This document shows positions 30,317 through 41,030 of a stretch of 54,645 nucleotides of DNA, one piece after another. This DNA is from Steroidobacteraceae bacterium (GTDB lineage: Bacteria > Pseudomonadota > Gammaproteobacteria > Steroidobacterales > Steroidobacteraceae): the NCBI GenBank assembly GCA_025458905.1, contig JALORN010000019.1, positions 1-54,645 of the forward strand, written 5' to 3'. Positions within the stretch are counted from its first letter, which is position 1, and each line of letters starts with the position of its first letter. The position numbers were made by a program, and so were the translations under genes. Below the pieces are notes generated by a model that made no database searches, was not told the DNA's origin, and saw only the letters and a list, made by a program, of their open reading frames with translations.

Positions 30317-31201
30317 GTGAGCGCCGTCGCGACCGCCGGCGCGCCGGCGCTCGACCACGTGGGTTTCGTCGGCTCCGCGCTGCCGAGGCTCGAGGCCGCG
30401 ATGCGCCGCCTCGGCTTCTCGACCACCGCGCCGCGCGAGCTGATGCGCGTCGACGCCGCGACCGGTGCCCCGGTGTCGCTGCAGCAATGGAGCTGCCATG
30501 CGGTGTTCGGCCGCGGCTACCTCGAGCTGTCGGCGGTGGTCACCGACGATCCCGGCCATCACCTCGCCGCCTACCGCGCGCGCGGCGACGGCCTGCACAT
30601 CCTGGCGCTCGGCAGCGACGACCCGGACGCCGACTGGCGACGCTGTGGCGCCGCCGGGCTGCCGTGCACGGCGCCGGCGGATGCTTCGCGTCGCATCGAG
30701 TACGGCACGCGCCACGGCGAGGCGCGCTTCCGCTGGTTCATGCTGCAGCCGCAGGCTTCGCCCGAGGGCCTGCTGTGCTTCGCGCGCAACCTGACGCCCG
30801 CGCTCGTGTTCCAGCCGGAGGTCAGCCGCCATCCGAACGGCGTCGAGGCGCTGTGCGAGGTCGTGGTGCAGGTCGAGTCCCCGGCGGCGGCGGCCGCGCG
30901 CTTCGCCGGCGTCACCGGCGTCGAACCACGGGCCGACGGCGAGGGCGTGCTGCGCTTCGCGCTGGCCGGCGGCGATGCGCTGACGCTGGCCTCGCCGCAG
31001 GCGCTGCAGCGGCGTTTCGGCGACGCGGCCGTGCAGGGCGTCGCCCGCGGGCGGTTCGTGGCGCTGCAGCTGCGCGTGGCGCAACTGTCCGCGGCCGAGG
31101 CCTGGCTGCGCGCCGCGGGCGTCGCCTGCGAGCGTCGGGGGGCGGAGCTCGTGGTGCCGGCGCGCGAGGCTTGCGGCGCGGTGCTGGCGCTGCGGGAGTA
31201 G
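30317..31201 (+). CDS. Glyoxalase-like / VOC superfamily protein
   Basis: 294 residues from GTG 30317. It starts LDHVGFVGSALPRLEAAMRR, the first beta-alpha unit of a VOC fold, with the H of LDHV and the E of YLELSAVV as candidate metal ligands. Further H residues occur in DGLHILAL, and a second VOC-like half (EALCEVVVQVESPAAAAARF) follows. It matches the Glyoxalase_3 type of proteins. A dioxygenase or lyase-like role is possible. Adjacent to the Lrp gene and probably in one transcript with it. Confidence 0.75.
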   Translation: MSAVATAGAPALDHVGFVGSALPRLEAAMRRLGFSTTAPRELMRVDAATGAPVSLQQWSCHAVFGRGYLELSAVVTDDPGHHLAAYRARGDGLHILALGSDDPDADWRRCGAAGLPCTAPADASRRIEYGTRHGEARFRWFMLQPQASPEGLLCFARNLTPALVFQPEVSRHPNGVEALCEVVVQVESPAAAAARFAGVTGVEPRADGEGVLRFALAGGDALTLASPQALQRRFGDAAVQGVARGRFVALQLRVAQLSAAEAWLRAAGVACERRGAELVVPAREACGAVLALRE

Positions 31202-33919
<2,718 letters not shown>

Positions 33920-33922
33920 GGG

Positions 33923-34420
33923 ATGGCCGGCGCGCGCACCCGGGCCGTCGGCCCCGTGCTGCTGGCGGCGCTGCTGCTGCCGGGCTGCGGGTTCCGCCTG
34001 CAGGGACGCGTGCCGCTGCCGGCCTCGCTGGCCTCCACCTGGATCGAGGCCGATGACTCGCAGAGCGACTTCGTCGTCGACCTGAAGCGTGCGCTGCGTG
34101 CCTCCGGGGCCACGCTCGCGACGCGGCGCGCCGGCGCGACCGCGGTGCTGCGCGTGGAGCGCGACCAGCTCACCGAGCGGGTGCTGTCGGTCTCGGCCCG
34201 CAACCTGCCGCGCGAGCTCGAGCTGACCTACACGGTGCGGCTCGCGGTCGAGGGGAGCGGGGCGGTGCTGATCCCCTCCGAACAGTTCGCGGTGACGCGC
34301 GACCTGAGCTTCGCCGAGGAGCGGCTGCTCGCCAAGGAGCGCGAGCAGGAGGCGCTGCGCGCCGCGCTGGCGCGCGACCTCGTCGGCGTGGTGATGCGGC
34401 GTCTGTCGAGCCTGCCGTGA
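33923..34420 (+). CDS. lptE: LPS-assembly lipoprotein LptE
   Basis: 165 residues. Lipoprotein signal with lipobox LPGC (Cys22), then GFRLQGRVPLPASLASTWIE, the LptE opening. LTERVLSVSARNLPRELELT and SFAEERLLAKEREQEALRAA agree with the family's conserved core. It plugs the LptD barrel in the outer membrane and helps deliver LPS. It follows leuS as in most gammaproteobacteria, but the gene after it is not holA as expected. Its stop overlaps the next gene by GTGA. Confidence 0.93.
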   Translation: MAGARTRAVGPVLLAALLLPGCGFRLQGRVPLPASLASTWIEADDSQSDFVVDLKRALRASGATLATRRAGATAVLRVERDQLTERVLSVSARNLPRELELTYTVRLAVEGSGAVLIPSEQFAVTRDLSFAEERLLAKEREQEALRAALARDLVGVVMRRLSSLP

Positions 34421-34992
34421 GCGACGCGGCCGCGCGACCGCCCGCGTCCGCCGATGAGGGCGGCGGTGGACCTGCCGGCGCCGCCGGGACGCCAACGGAC
34501 GAGCCATGCGTGTTGCGTCTCTATGGCATGGAGCGCCTGCCACTGGCGCTGCTCCTGGCGCGTTATGGGTTGCAACTGCGCCTGGTCGCACCGGACGAGT
34601 CGATCCCGGGGTCCTACTGGGGCGAGAGCGAGGCCGGGCTGATCGGCGAGGTGCTCTACGCGCGCCTCGACACGCCGCTGCACTCGGTGCTGCACGAGGC
34701 CAGCCACTACGTCTGCATGTCGCCCGAGCGCCGCGCCTGCCTCGATCGCGACGCCGGCGGTGACCATGCCGAGGAATGCGCGGTCTGCCTGCTGCAGGTG
34801 CTGATGGCAGAGGCGCTGCCCGGCGTCGGTCGCGAGCGGCTGCTCGCCGACATGGATGCCTGGGGCTACAGCTTTCGCCTCGGCTCGGCCCGCGCCTGGC
34901 TGGAGCAGGAGGCCGACGACGCGCGCGAGTGGCTGCGGCGCGAGGGCGTGACCGACGAGCGGGGCGTGCTGACGGGGCGGTGCCGGTGCTGA
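34417..34992 (+). CDS. Conserved protein with HEASH (HExxH) motif, function unknown
   Basis: 191 residues from GTG 34417, coupled to lptE by a 4-nt overlap. After a disordered Pro/Gly/Ala head (1-29) comes a short alpha/beta segment, then [10 protein letters not shown] with HEASH at 93-97, a zinc-metallopeptidase style HExxH. E119/E120 ([11 protein letters not shown]), about 25 residues on, could be the third ligand. The C-terminus reads [20 protein letters not shown] and [12 protein letters not shown]. No signal peptide. I believe a family with these motifs occurs in other gammaproteobacteria as hypothetical proteins. Whether it is a peptidase is not established. Confidence 0.7.
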   Translation: MSDAAARPPASADEGGGGPAGAAGTPTDEPCVLRLYGMERLPLALLLARYGLQLRLVAPDESIPGSYWGESEAGLIGEVLYARLDTPLHSVLHEASHYVCMSPERRACLDRDAGGDHAEECAVCLLQVLMAEALPGVGRERLLADMDAWGYSFRLGSARAWLEQEADDAREWLRREGVTDERGVLTGRCRC

Positions 34993-35870
34993 GGCGCCCG
35001 GCGGTAGGCCCGCTGGGGCGGCGCCAGTTCGGTCGTCTGCTGGCCGGATCCGCGGCCGCCGTGGCGTCCGGCTGCACCGGCCTCGGTTTTTCGATCGCGA
35101 ACCTGCCCGCGCTGCGTGGCCCGTTCGAGCGCAGCGCCGGGCTCGCGTACGGCGACGCGGCGCGGCAGTCGCTCGACGTCTATCGTCCGAAGGACGCGCG
35201 CGATGCACCCCTGGTCCTCTTCTGGTACGGCGGCGCGTGGGTCAAGGGTCGCAAGGAAGACTACCGTTTCGTCGGCGCGGCGCTCGCGGCAGCGGGCTGC
35301 GTCGCGGTGCTGCCCGACTATCGCCTGTACCCGGCCGCACGTTTCCCGGCCTTCATCGAGGACGGTGCGCTCGCCAGCGCCTGGGCGATCCGCCACGCCC
35401 GCGAGCACGGCGCCGACCCGGCGCGCGTGATCCTGGCGGGGCACTCGGCCGGTGCGCACCTCGCCGCGATGCTCGCGGTCCAGCCGCGATGGCTGGAGCG
35501 CGCCGGCGCCGATCCGGCTGCGATCCGCGGCCTGATCGGACTGTCCGGTCCTTACGCGCTGCAGCCGAACACGTCGACGCTGAACGCGATCTTCGCCGCC
35601 CCGTTCAGCAGCGCCGACTGGCGGCCCGCGGAGCAGGTCACCCCGCGCGCGCCGCGCACGCTGCTGCTGCACGGCGCCGACGACGGCGTCGTCTGGCCGC
35701 GCCATGCCGAGACGTTCGCGACCGCGCTGCGCGCCGCCGGGGTGCCGGTCGAGCTCGAGATCTACCCGGGCCGCGGCCACGCGGACACCGTGGCCGCACT
35801 GTCTGCGCCGGCGCGCTCGCGGGCGCCGGTGCTGCCCGCCATCCGGCGCTTCATCGGCCTGCCGGGCTAG
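34980..35870 (+). CDS. Alpha/beta hydrolase (esterase/acetylhydrolase type), exported
   Basis: 296 residues from GTG 34980 (or GTG 34986), overlapping the previous gene by 13 nt. [21 protein letters not shown] combines a twin-arginine motif and a lipobox-like end, so a Tat-exported lipoprotein is likely. Oxyanion segment [17 protein letters not shown], nucleophile S156 in GHSAG, acid D234/D235 ([11 protein letters not shown]) and H267 (GRGHADT). This is the BD-FAE/HSL-type carboxylesterase layout. Substrate unknown; probably short-chain esters. Confidence 0.83.
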   Translation: MPVLRRPAVGPLGRRQFGRLLAGSAAAVASGCTGLGFSIANLPALRGPFERSAGLAYGDAARQSLDVYRPKDARDAPLVLFWYGGAWVKGRKEDYRFVGAALAAAGCVAVLPDYRLYPAARFPAFIEDGALASAWAIRHAREHGADPARVILAGHSAGAHLAAMLAVQPRWLERAGADPAAIRGLIGLSGPYALQPNTSTLNAIFAAPFSSADWRPAEQVTPRAPRTLLLHGADDGVVWPRHAETFATALRAAGVPVELEIYPGRGHADTVAALSAPARSRAPVLPAIRRFIGLPG

Positions 35871-35963
35871 GCTGCCGGCGCGGAAGTGCCCGGGCACGAA
35901 GGGCTCCGGTGGCCGGCCTGCCCGAGCCGAGCGCCGAAAGCGTGCCCGTCCGACAGCCGGCCG

Positions 35964-35992
35964 TTGGCCGCCGGTTGCAGAATGCGGACAAT
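35964..35992 (+). promoter_or_regulatory. Candidate sigma-70 promoter of the HIT gene
   Basis: TTGGCC (35964-35969) and GACAAT (35987-35992) are separated by exactly 17 nt, 40 nt before the ATG at 36032. Each matches the consensus hexamer at four positions. Confidence 0.5.
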
Positions 35993-36031
35993 GGGGCGTT
36001 GCGCCGCCCGGCGCGCCGAGGTTTCCGGACC

Positions 36032-36382
36032 ATGCCCACGCTGTTCGAGAGGATCGTCTCCGGCGAGTTGCCGGCGAAGATCGTCCACCAGGACGAGCAC
36101 GTCACCGCGTTCCGTGACATCCACCCGCGGGCGCCGACGCACATTCTGGTCGTGCCCAACAGGCCGATCCCGACCGCGGACGACGTCGCCGACGATGACG
36201 CGCTGCTGGTCGGGCGGATGTTCCTGGTCGCGCGCGACCTCGCGCGACGCGAGGGCATCGCCGCGGATGGCTACCGGCTGATCGTCAACTGCCGGGCCCA
36301 CGGCGGCCAGGAAGTGCCGCACCTGCACCTGCACCTGGTCGGCGGTGAGCCGCTCGGCCCGATGCTGTCGCAGCGCCGCTGA
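36032..36382 (+). CDS. hinT: HIT-family nucleotide hydrolase (HinT-like)
   Basis: 116 residues. [20 protein letters not shown] and [20 protein letters not shown] are the HinT opening. The histidine triad is HLHLHL (97-102, in [15 protein letters not shown]). It hydrolyses purine nucleoside phosphoramidates and similar adducts. The end LGPMLSQRR agrees with HinT proteins. It lies 13 nt ahead of pip. Confidence 0.93.
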   Translation: MPTLFERIVSGELPAKIVHQDEHVTAFRDIHPRAPTHILVVPNRPIPTADDVADDDALLVGRMFLVARDLARREGIAADGYRLIVNCRAHGGQEVPHLHLHLVGGEPLGPMLSQRR

Positions 36383-36395
36383 AGCGCGAGGGACC

Positions 36396-37379
36396 ATGAG
36401 CCCATCGAACCGCCCCGAGGACGGCGCCCTGCGCAGCCTGTATCCCGCGATCGAGGCCCGCCGCAGCGGCTGGCTGCGCGTCTCCGAGCTGCACGAACTC
36501 TACTGGGAGGAGAGCGGCAATCCGGACGGCAAGCCCGTGGTGTTCCTGCACGGCGGTCCCGGAGGTGGCACGGACCCGCGGATGCGCCGCTTCTTCGACC
36601 CGCGGCGCTACCGCATCGTGCTGTTCGACCAGCGCGGCTGCGGGCGCAGCCGTCCGCATTCCTCGCTGGTCGACAACACCACCTGGCACCTGGTCGCCGA
36701 CATCGAGCAGCTGCGCGAGCACCTCGGCATCGCCCGCTGGCAGGTGTTCGGCGGCTCCTGGGGCTCGACGCTGGCCCTCGCCTATGCGCAGGCGCACCCG
36801 ACGCGGGTCACGGAGCTCGTGCTGCGTGGCATCTTCCTGGTGCGCCCGTGGGAGTTCCGCTGGTTCTACGAGTCGGCCGATGGCACGGCGGCGCTGTTCC
36901 CGGACCTTTACGAGGAATACGTGCGGCCGATCCCGCCTGCCGAGCGCGGCGCGATGATGCAGGCCTATTACCGGCGCCTCACCAGCGACGACCCGCGCGT
37001 GCGCGCCGAGGCGGCACGCGCCTGGTCGATCTGGGAGGGCGCAACGAGCTTCCTGCGGATGAATCCGGACTACGTCGCGAAGTTCAAGGAAGACGCTTAT
37101 GCGGAGGCCTTCGCGCGCATCGAGTGCCACTACTTCGTCAACGGCGGCTTCCTGCGCTCGCCGACCCAGCTGCTCGACGACGTGCCGCGGATCCGACACC
37201 TCCCCGGCACGATCGTCCAGGGACGCTACGACGTCGTCTGTCCCATGAAGAGTGCCTGGGACCTGCACCGCGCCTGGCCCGAGGCGGACCTGCGCATCGT
37301 CGCCGACGCCGGCCACTCCGCATTCGAGCCCGGCATCGCCAGCGAACTCATCGCCGCGACCGACCGCTACGCCCGGTAG
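36396..37379 (+). CDS. pip: Prolyl iminopeptidase
   Basis: 327 residues from ATG 36396. S33-family alpha/beta hydrolase that removes N-terminal Pro from peptides. LYPAIEARRSGWLRVSELHE and the HGGPGGGTDP oxyanion loop are diagnostic. Nucleophile S121 in GGSWGS; the acid in the VQGRYDVVCP segment; base in DAGHSAFEPG. With pepQ the genome has two proline-peptide enzymes in this window. Its TAG stop is the first triplet of the palindrome at 37377-37500. Confidence 0.95.
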   Translation: MSPSNRPEDGALRSLYPAIEARRSGWLRVSELHELYWEESGNPDGKPVVFLHGGPGGGTDPRMRRFFDPRRYRIVLFDQRGCGRSRPHSSLVDNTTWHLVADIEQLREHLGIARWQVFGGSWGSTLALAYAQAHPTRVTELVLRGIFLVRPWEFRWFYESADGTAALFPDLYEEYVRPIPPAERGAMMQAYYRRLTSDDPRVRAEAARAWSIWEGATSFLRMNPDYVAKFKEDAYAEAFARIECHYFVNGGFLRSPTQLLDDVPRIRHLPGTIVQGRYDVVCPMKSAWDLHRAWPEADLRIVADAGHSAFEPGIASELIAATDRYAR

Positions 37380-37500
37380 AAGGGAAAAAAGGGGACGGAT
37401 TTATTTTCCGAAAAGAGGGACAGACTTATTTTCCCGCCAGCGGGAAAATAAATCTGTCCCTCTTTTCGGAAAATAAATCCGTCCCCTTTTTTCCCTTCTA
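37377..37500. repeat. 124-nt near-perfect palindrome of GGGGACRGATTTATTTT units
   Basis: The left arm 37377-37438 and the right arm 37439-37500 are reverse complements with one internal mismatch (C in GACTTATT against the A of AATAAATC) and an unpaired CA at the centre. Each arm holds two tandem units: AAAAGGGGACGGATTTATTT then GAGGGACAGACTTATTTT. The outermost triplets are TAG on both strands and serve as the stop codons of pip (+) and the DUF3299 gene (-). The element thus fills the whole convergent spacer. It can act as a bidirectional terminator hairpin. It resembles dispersed repeats found near REP-associated (Y1) transposases. No transposase is present here. Confidence 0.92.
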
Positions 37501-38166
37501 GTACTTGTAGATCTCGACCTTGGTCGCGGCCAGGGAGTAGGCGGACGCACCGAGCTGGGTGTTCTTTTTCGTGATCTTCATCTTGCCAGTGACCCAGTAG
37601 GCCTCGTAGATCGAGTCGAGCGCGAGGCCCTTGGCGGTCTTGACGTAGACGATCTGGTTCGGCGGCGGCGGCGGGACGTGGATGCAGGCGCCGAAGTAGG
37701 GCACCAGGAAGAACTCGGAGACGAGCCCGTCCTTGCCGACGTCGAGCGGCACGATGAAGCCCGGGAGCTTGACGTCGACGCCGTCGAGCTGCTCGTTGAC
37801 GCTGAAGTCCATCGGCTGGGCGGCGGCCATGCCGCCCTCGCCGAGGTAGTCGTGGATCGGGGGCGGCGGGCCGGCGCCGGCGAACTTGGAGCGCGCGTCC
37901 TGCGGGACCAGCTCTTCCCAGTCGAGCTCGAGCACGGCGCCCGGCCGGGGCGCGGCGACGGCCGCGCCGCCGGCCGCGCCGCCACTGGACTTCGTGCCCG
38001 ACGCCGGCACGGGCGTGCCGACGGCCGGTGCCTGCGCCGGCGTGGCCGGCGCGGGCTTCGGCGGCGTCACGGCTGCGGCAGGCGTCACCGCGAGCAGCAG
38101 CACGACGGCGAGCACCGACATGGCGGGCGGGCTCGATGCGGGGGCGGTGGAGTTGCGCAGGATCAT
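37498..38166 (-). CDS. DUF3299-family exported protein of a zinc-type operon
   Basis: 222 residues with an N-terminal signal segment (SVLAVVLLLAVTPAAAV) and a Pro/Ala linker, then the DUF3299 core. LDWEELVPQDARSKFAG, GFIVPLDVGKDGLVSEFFLV and YFGACIHVPPPPPNQIVYVK include the family's hallmark C-x-H-V-P-P-P motif, which could bind metal. It is the last gene of the operon. I recall the same order (DUF2796, ATPase, permease, DUF3299) as P. aeruginosa PA4063-PA4066, which responds to zinc shortage. Its stop codon is the edge of the palindrome. Confidence 0.85.
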   Translation of the reverse strand: MILRNSTAPASSPPAMSVLAVVLLLAVTPAAAVTPPKPAPATPAQAPAVGTPVPASGTKSSGGAAGGAAVAAPRPGAVLELDWEELVPQDARSKFAGAGPPPPIHDYLGEGGMAAAQPMDFSVNEQLDGVDVKLPGFIVPLDVGKDGLVSEFFLVPYFGACIHVPPPPPNQIVYVKTAKGLALDSIYEAYWVTGKMKITKKNTQLGASAYSLAATKVEIYKY

Positions 38167-38248
38167 GTCGGATGCAGCCTCGTCGTCTCGGCCGGTGACG
38201 GCTCGTGCGGTACGGAGGGCGCCGCCGGCCCCGGCACCCGAACGGGGG

Positions 38249-39514
38249 CTAGACGCGGATCGTAAGCCCGTCGCTGAGGGTGTTGCGGTAGGCGCGCCAC
38301 GCGGGCAATGCGCCCATCAGGAAGGCCGTGCCCACGATCGCCCCGAGCAGGCCGAGATCGTAGCGGGTCAGACCCCCGATCTCCAGAAAGATTCCGAAGC
38401 GCTGCTCGAGGACGGGCCGGGCCGCGGCGACCGCGGCGAAGGTCAGGGCGACCCCGGCGAGGACGCCGCAGGTGGCGAGCGTGCCCGCTTCCGCGACCAG
38501 CAGGGAGAAGACGTGCCGCGGCTGGGCACCGACCGAGCGCAGGATCGCCATTTCGCGGCGGCGCTCGTTGAGGCTCGTCAGGATCGCGGTCAGCATGCCG
38601 AGCAGCCCGGCGAGCACGACGAAGCCTGCGACGATCATCAGCGCAGTGTCGGCGATGCCCACGAGGTCCCACAGCTGGGTCAGGGCGACGCCCGGGATGA
38701 TCGCCATCAGCGGCTCCTGTCGATACTCGTTGATCGCGCGCTGCATCGTGAAGGTCAGCACCTTCGAGCGCATGCCCACCATGAATGCGGTGATCGAGTC
38801 CGGGGTCAGGTCCATCGTGCGCGCCTGCGCCGCGCCGACACGCGCCCCGGGCGGGGCCTGGATGCCGCTCTGCCAGTCGACGTGGATCGCGGTGATCGCC
38901 TCGAGGCCGACGTGCACCGTTCGATCGACCGGCGTGCCTGTGCGGCCGAGGATCCCGGCGACGCGGAACGGCTTGTCGTCGTGGTTGGCGAAGCTCACGT
39001 TGCCGAGCCCGTGGGCGACTACGATCGGGTCGCCGAGCTTCAGGCGGAGCTCGCGAGCGACGTCCGCGCCGAGCACCGCGTCGTAAAGGTCGCCGAAGCG
39101 CCCCCCGGCCTCGAAACGCAGCTCGCGCGTGCCGGCAAAGTGGTAGTGCTCGAAATAGTCGTTGGTGGTGCCCATCACGCGATAGCCGCGGTAGGAGTCT
39201 CCGAGCGAGATCGGGATGGTCCAGGCGACGTCCGGGTGGCGCGCGATCTTCTGGTAGCTCGCCCAGCTGACGTTGGCAGTCGCGTCGCCGACGCGGAACA
39301 CCGAGTAGAGCAGCAGGTTCAGCTGCCCGGAGCGCGCGCCGACGATCAGGTCGACGCCCGACACGGTGTTGGCGAAGCCGTCCTTGGCCGCGGTGCGCAG
39401 CTTCTGCACACCGAGCAGCAGGGCGACGCTGATCGCGATCGCGGAGATCGTCAGCAATGCGGTCGTGCGCCGGTTCCAGATCGAGCGCAACGCGAGTCCG
39501 AGGATCGGGGTCAT
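38249..39514 (-). CDS. ABC transporter permease (FtsX/MacB type)
   Basis: 421 residues. An N-terminal helix (ALLTISAIAISVALLLGVQK), a large periplasmic domain (about 45-290) and three C-terminal helices (ALMIVAGFVVLAGLLGMLTA; a second near residue 350; LGLLGAIVGTAFLMGALPAW). The cytosolic loop EMAILRSVGAQPRHVFSLLV is typical of MacB/LolC-like permeases that do not translocate across the membrane but drive periplasmic partners. It pairs with the ATPase 31 nt upstream. In this operon it probably serves zinc homeostasis. Confidence 0.88.
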   Translation of the reverse strand: MTPILGLALRSIWNRRTTALLTISAIAISVALLLGVQKLRTAAKDGFANTVSGVDLIVGARSGQLNLLLYSVFRVGDATANVSWASYQKIARHPDVAWTIPISLGDSYRGYRVMGTTNDYFEHYHFAGTRELRFEAGGRFGDLYDAVLGADVARELRLKLGDPIVVAHGLGNVSFANHDDKPFRVAGILGRTGTPVDRTVHVGLEAITAIHVDWQSGIQAPPGARVGAAQARTMDLTPDSITAFMVGMRSKVLTFTMQRAINEYRQEPLMAIIPGVALTQLWDLVGIADTALMIVAGFVVLAGLLGMLTAILTSLNERRREMAILRSVGAQPRHVFSLLVAEAGTLATCGVLAGVALTFAAVAAARPVLEQRFGIFLEIGGLTRYDLGLLGAIVGTAFLMGALPAWRAYRNTLSDGLTIRV

Positions 39515-39545
39515 GGCGGGGGCCGCGGAGGTGTCACCGGGACGA

Positions 39546-40340
39546 TCAGGCGGGCGCGGGCCCGCCGGCGCGGCGGTTCAGCTCGGTCAGCGACTCGATG
39601 CGGTCGAACAGCGGGCCGAGCGACGTGTCGTGGCTGACGAACAGCAACGTCGATCCCTGCGCACGGCACTCGTCCATCAGGAGCCGCAGGAAGTTCTCGC
39701 GCGCGTCGTGGTCGAGCGAGGAGGTGGGCTCGTCGGCGACGATGATCTCCGGGCGCCCGAGCAGCGCGCGTGCGGCTGCGACACGCTGCTGCTGGCCGAT
39801 CGAGAGCTGCGTGACCTCGCGCTCGAGCATCGAGCGGTCGGATAGGCCGAGCGCCGCCAGCAGCCGCACGGCCTCGGCGCGCAGCGCCGCCGGCCCGCCG
39901 ATGCGCGTCGCGCGGCCCGCGGAGAACAGCGCCGGCAGCATCACGTTCTGCAGCACCCCGAGGTAGGGGATCAGGTTGAACATCTGGAACACGAAGCCGA
40001 GGTGCTCGCCGCGGAAGCGGTCGCGTGCGGCGGCCGAGAGCGTGCTGACCTCGCTGCCGAGCAGGCGCACGCTGCCGGATGCCGGTGCGAGCACGCCGCC
40101 GACCAGGCCGAGCAGCGTGCTCTTGCCGCTGCCGCTCGGGCCGCGCAGGAACACGCGCTCGCCACGCGCGACGGCGAAGCGCTCGATGCGCAGCAGCGGT
40201 GGCTTGCCGGGCCAGGCGAAGACCAGGTCGCTCACCTCGATCGCCGGCGACGTCCCATCGGCCGCCGCTCCCGGCCCGCCAGCCGCCCGGGCAGGCTCGA
40301 CGCCGCTGCGCGCCGCCTGGCCGCCCGCGGTCATCGGCAT
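39546..40340 (-). CDS. ABC transporter ATP-binding protein (MacB/LolD type)
   Basis: 264 residues. Walker A GPSGSGKST (67-75), Q-loop FVFQMFNLIPYLGVLQNV, signature LSIGQ (179-183, an LSGGQ variant), Walker B IIVADEPTSSLD, H-loop FVSHDTS. The first 33 residues are a low-complexity head and the true start may be later. It is the energiser of the permease next to it. It lies 3 nt after the ZrgA-like gene. Confidence 0.91.
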   Translation of the reverse strand: MPMTAGGQAARSGVEPARAAGGPGAAADGTSPAIEVSDLVFAWPGKPPLLRIERFAVARGERVFLRGPSGSGKSTLLGLVGGVLAPASGSVRLLGSEVSTLSAAARDRFRGEHLGFVFQMFNLIPYLGVLQNVMLPALFSAGRATRIGGPAALRAEAVRLLAALGLSDRSMLEREVTQLSIGQQQRVAAARALLGRPEIIVADEPTSSLDHDARENFLRLLMDECRAQGSTLLFVSHDTSLGPLFDRIESLTELNRRAGGPAPA

Positions 40341-40343
40341 CCG

Positions 40344-40967
40344 TCAGCGCAGCTCGACACGCAGCGCATCGGCGCCGAGCGTGCGCTGCGTCTGGACCTG
40401 CGGCGTGACCAGGTTCACCTCGACCTCGGCCACGCCCTTCAGCCGGCGAACCAGCCACAGGTCGGCCCAGGCGAGCGCGGCCGGGTTGGCGCAGCGGAAA
40501 GTGAAGCGCGCGACGTAGTCGGCGTGTGCCTCGCCGTCGCCGTCGCCGTCGCCGTCGTGATCGTGATCGTGGCCAGGGTCGTGGTCATGCGCGTCGCTGC
40601 CGAGCTTCGGCGGCGTGTAGCGCACGTCGCGACGCTCGCAGCCTGCGGCCGGCGGCACCCCGAGCACGCCGACGCCCGAGGCGAGCCAGCGGTCGACGGC
40701 GGCGACCTCGCGCTTCTCGGCATCGGAGCGTGGTGCGCGCTCGAAGCCGATGACGTTGATCGCGGGTGCATCGAGCTCCGCGGTCAGCGTGTCGCCCTCG
40801 AGCGCGAGGTTGACGACCACCTTGCCGTGCAGGTGCGCGCTGCGCTGTGTGAAGGTCGTGTCGGAGGCGGCCGCAGCGGACTTGCCGCCGCCCTGCTGCG
40901 CCAGCACGAGCGGCGCGAGGATGGACGTGGCGACCGTGGCGAGCAGCGCGAGGGTCGTTCGGGACAT
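40344..40967 (-). CDS. zrgA: DUF2796 / ZrgA-family zinc-binding periplasmic protein
   Basis: 207 residues from ATG 40967, with GGAGGAAC upstream. Signal peptide MSRTTLALLATVATSILAPL ending at VLAQ. RSAHLHGKVVVNLALEGDTL and LDAPAINVIGFERAP are the DUF2796 opening. A central His/Asp tract (AHDHDPGHDHDHDGDGDGDG) is a likely Zn2+ sponge. The C-terminal part is FRCANPAALAWADLWLVRRL. In Vibrio and Pseudomonas, ZrgA-type genes are zinc-repressed and sit with an ABC pair, as here. It follows the receptor gene. Confidence 0.87.
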   Translation of the reverse strand: MSRTTLALLATVATSILAPLVLAQQGGGKSAAAASDTTFTQRSAHLHGKVVVNLALEGDTLTAELDAPAINVIGFERAPRSDAEKREVAAVDRWLASGVGVLGVPPAAGCERRDVRYTPPKLGSDAHDHDPGHDHDHDGDGDGDGEAHADYVARFTFRCANPAALAWADLWLVRRLKGVAEVEVNLVTPQVQTQRTLGADALRVELR

Positions 40968-41030
40968 CGAGGTTCCTCCAAGGGGCGAAGACGGGGGCTC
41001 GGGAGCGGGATGGGGCACGGCACCGTGGCT

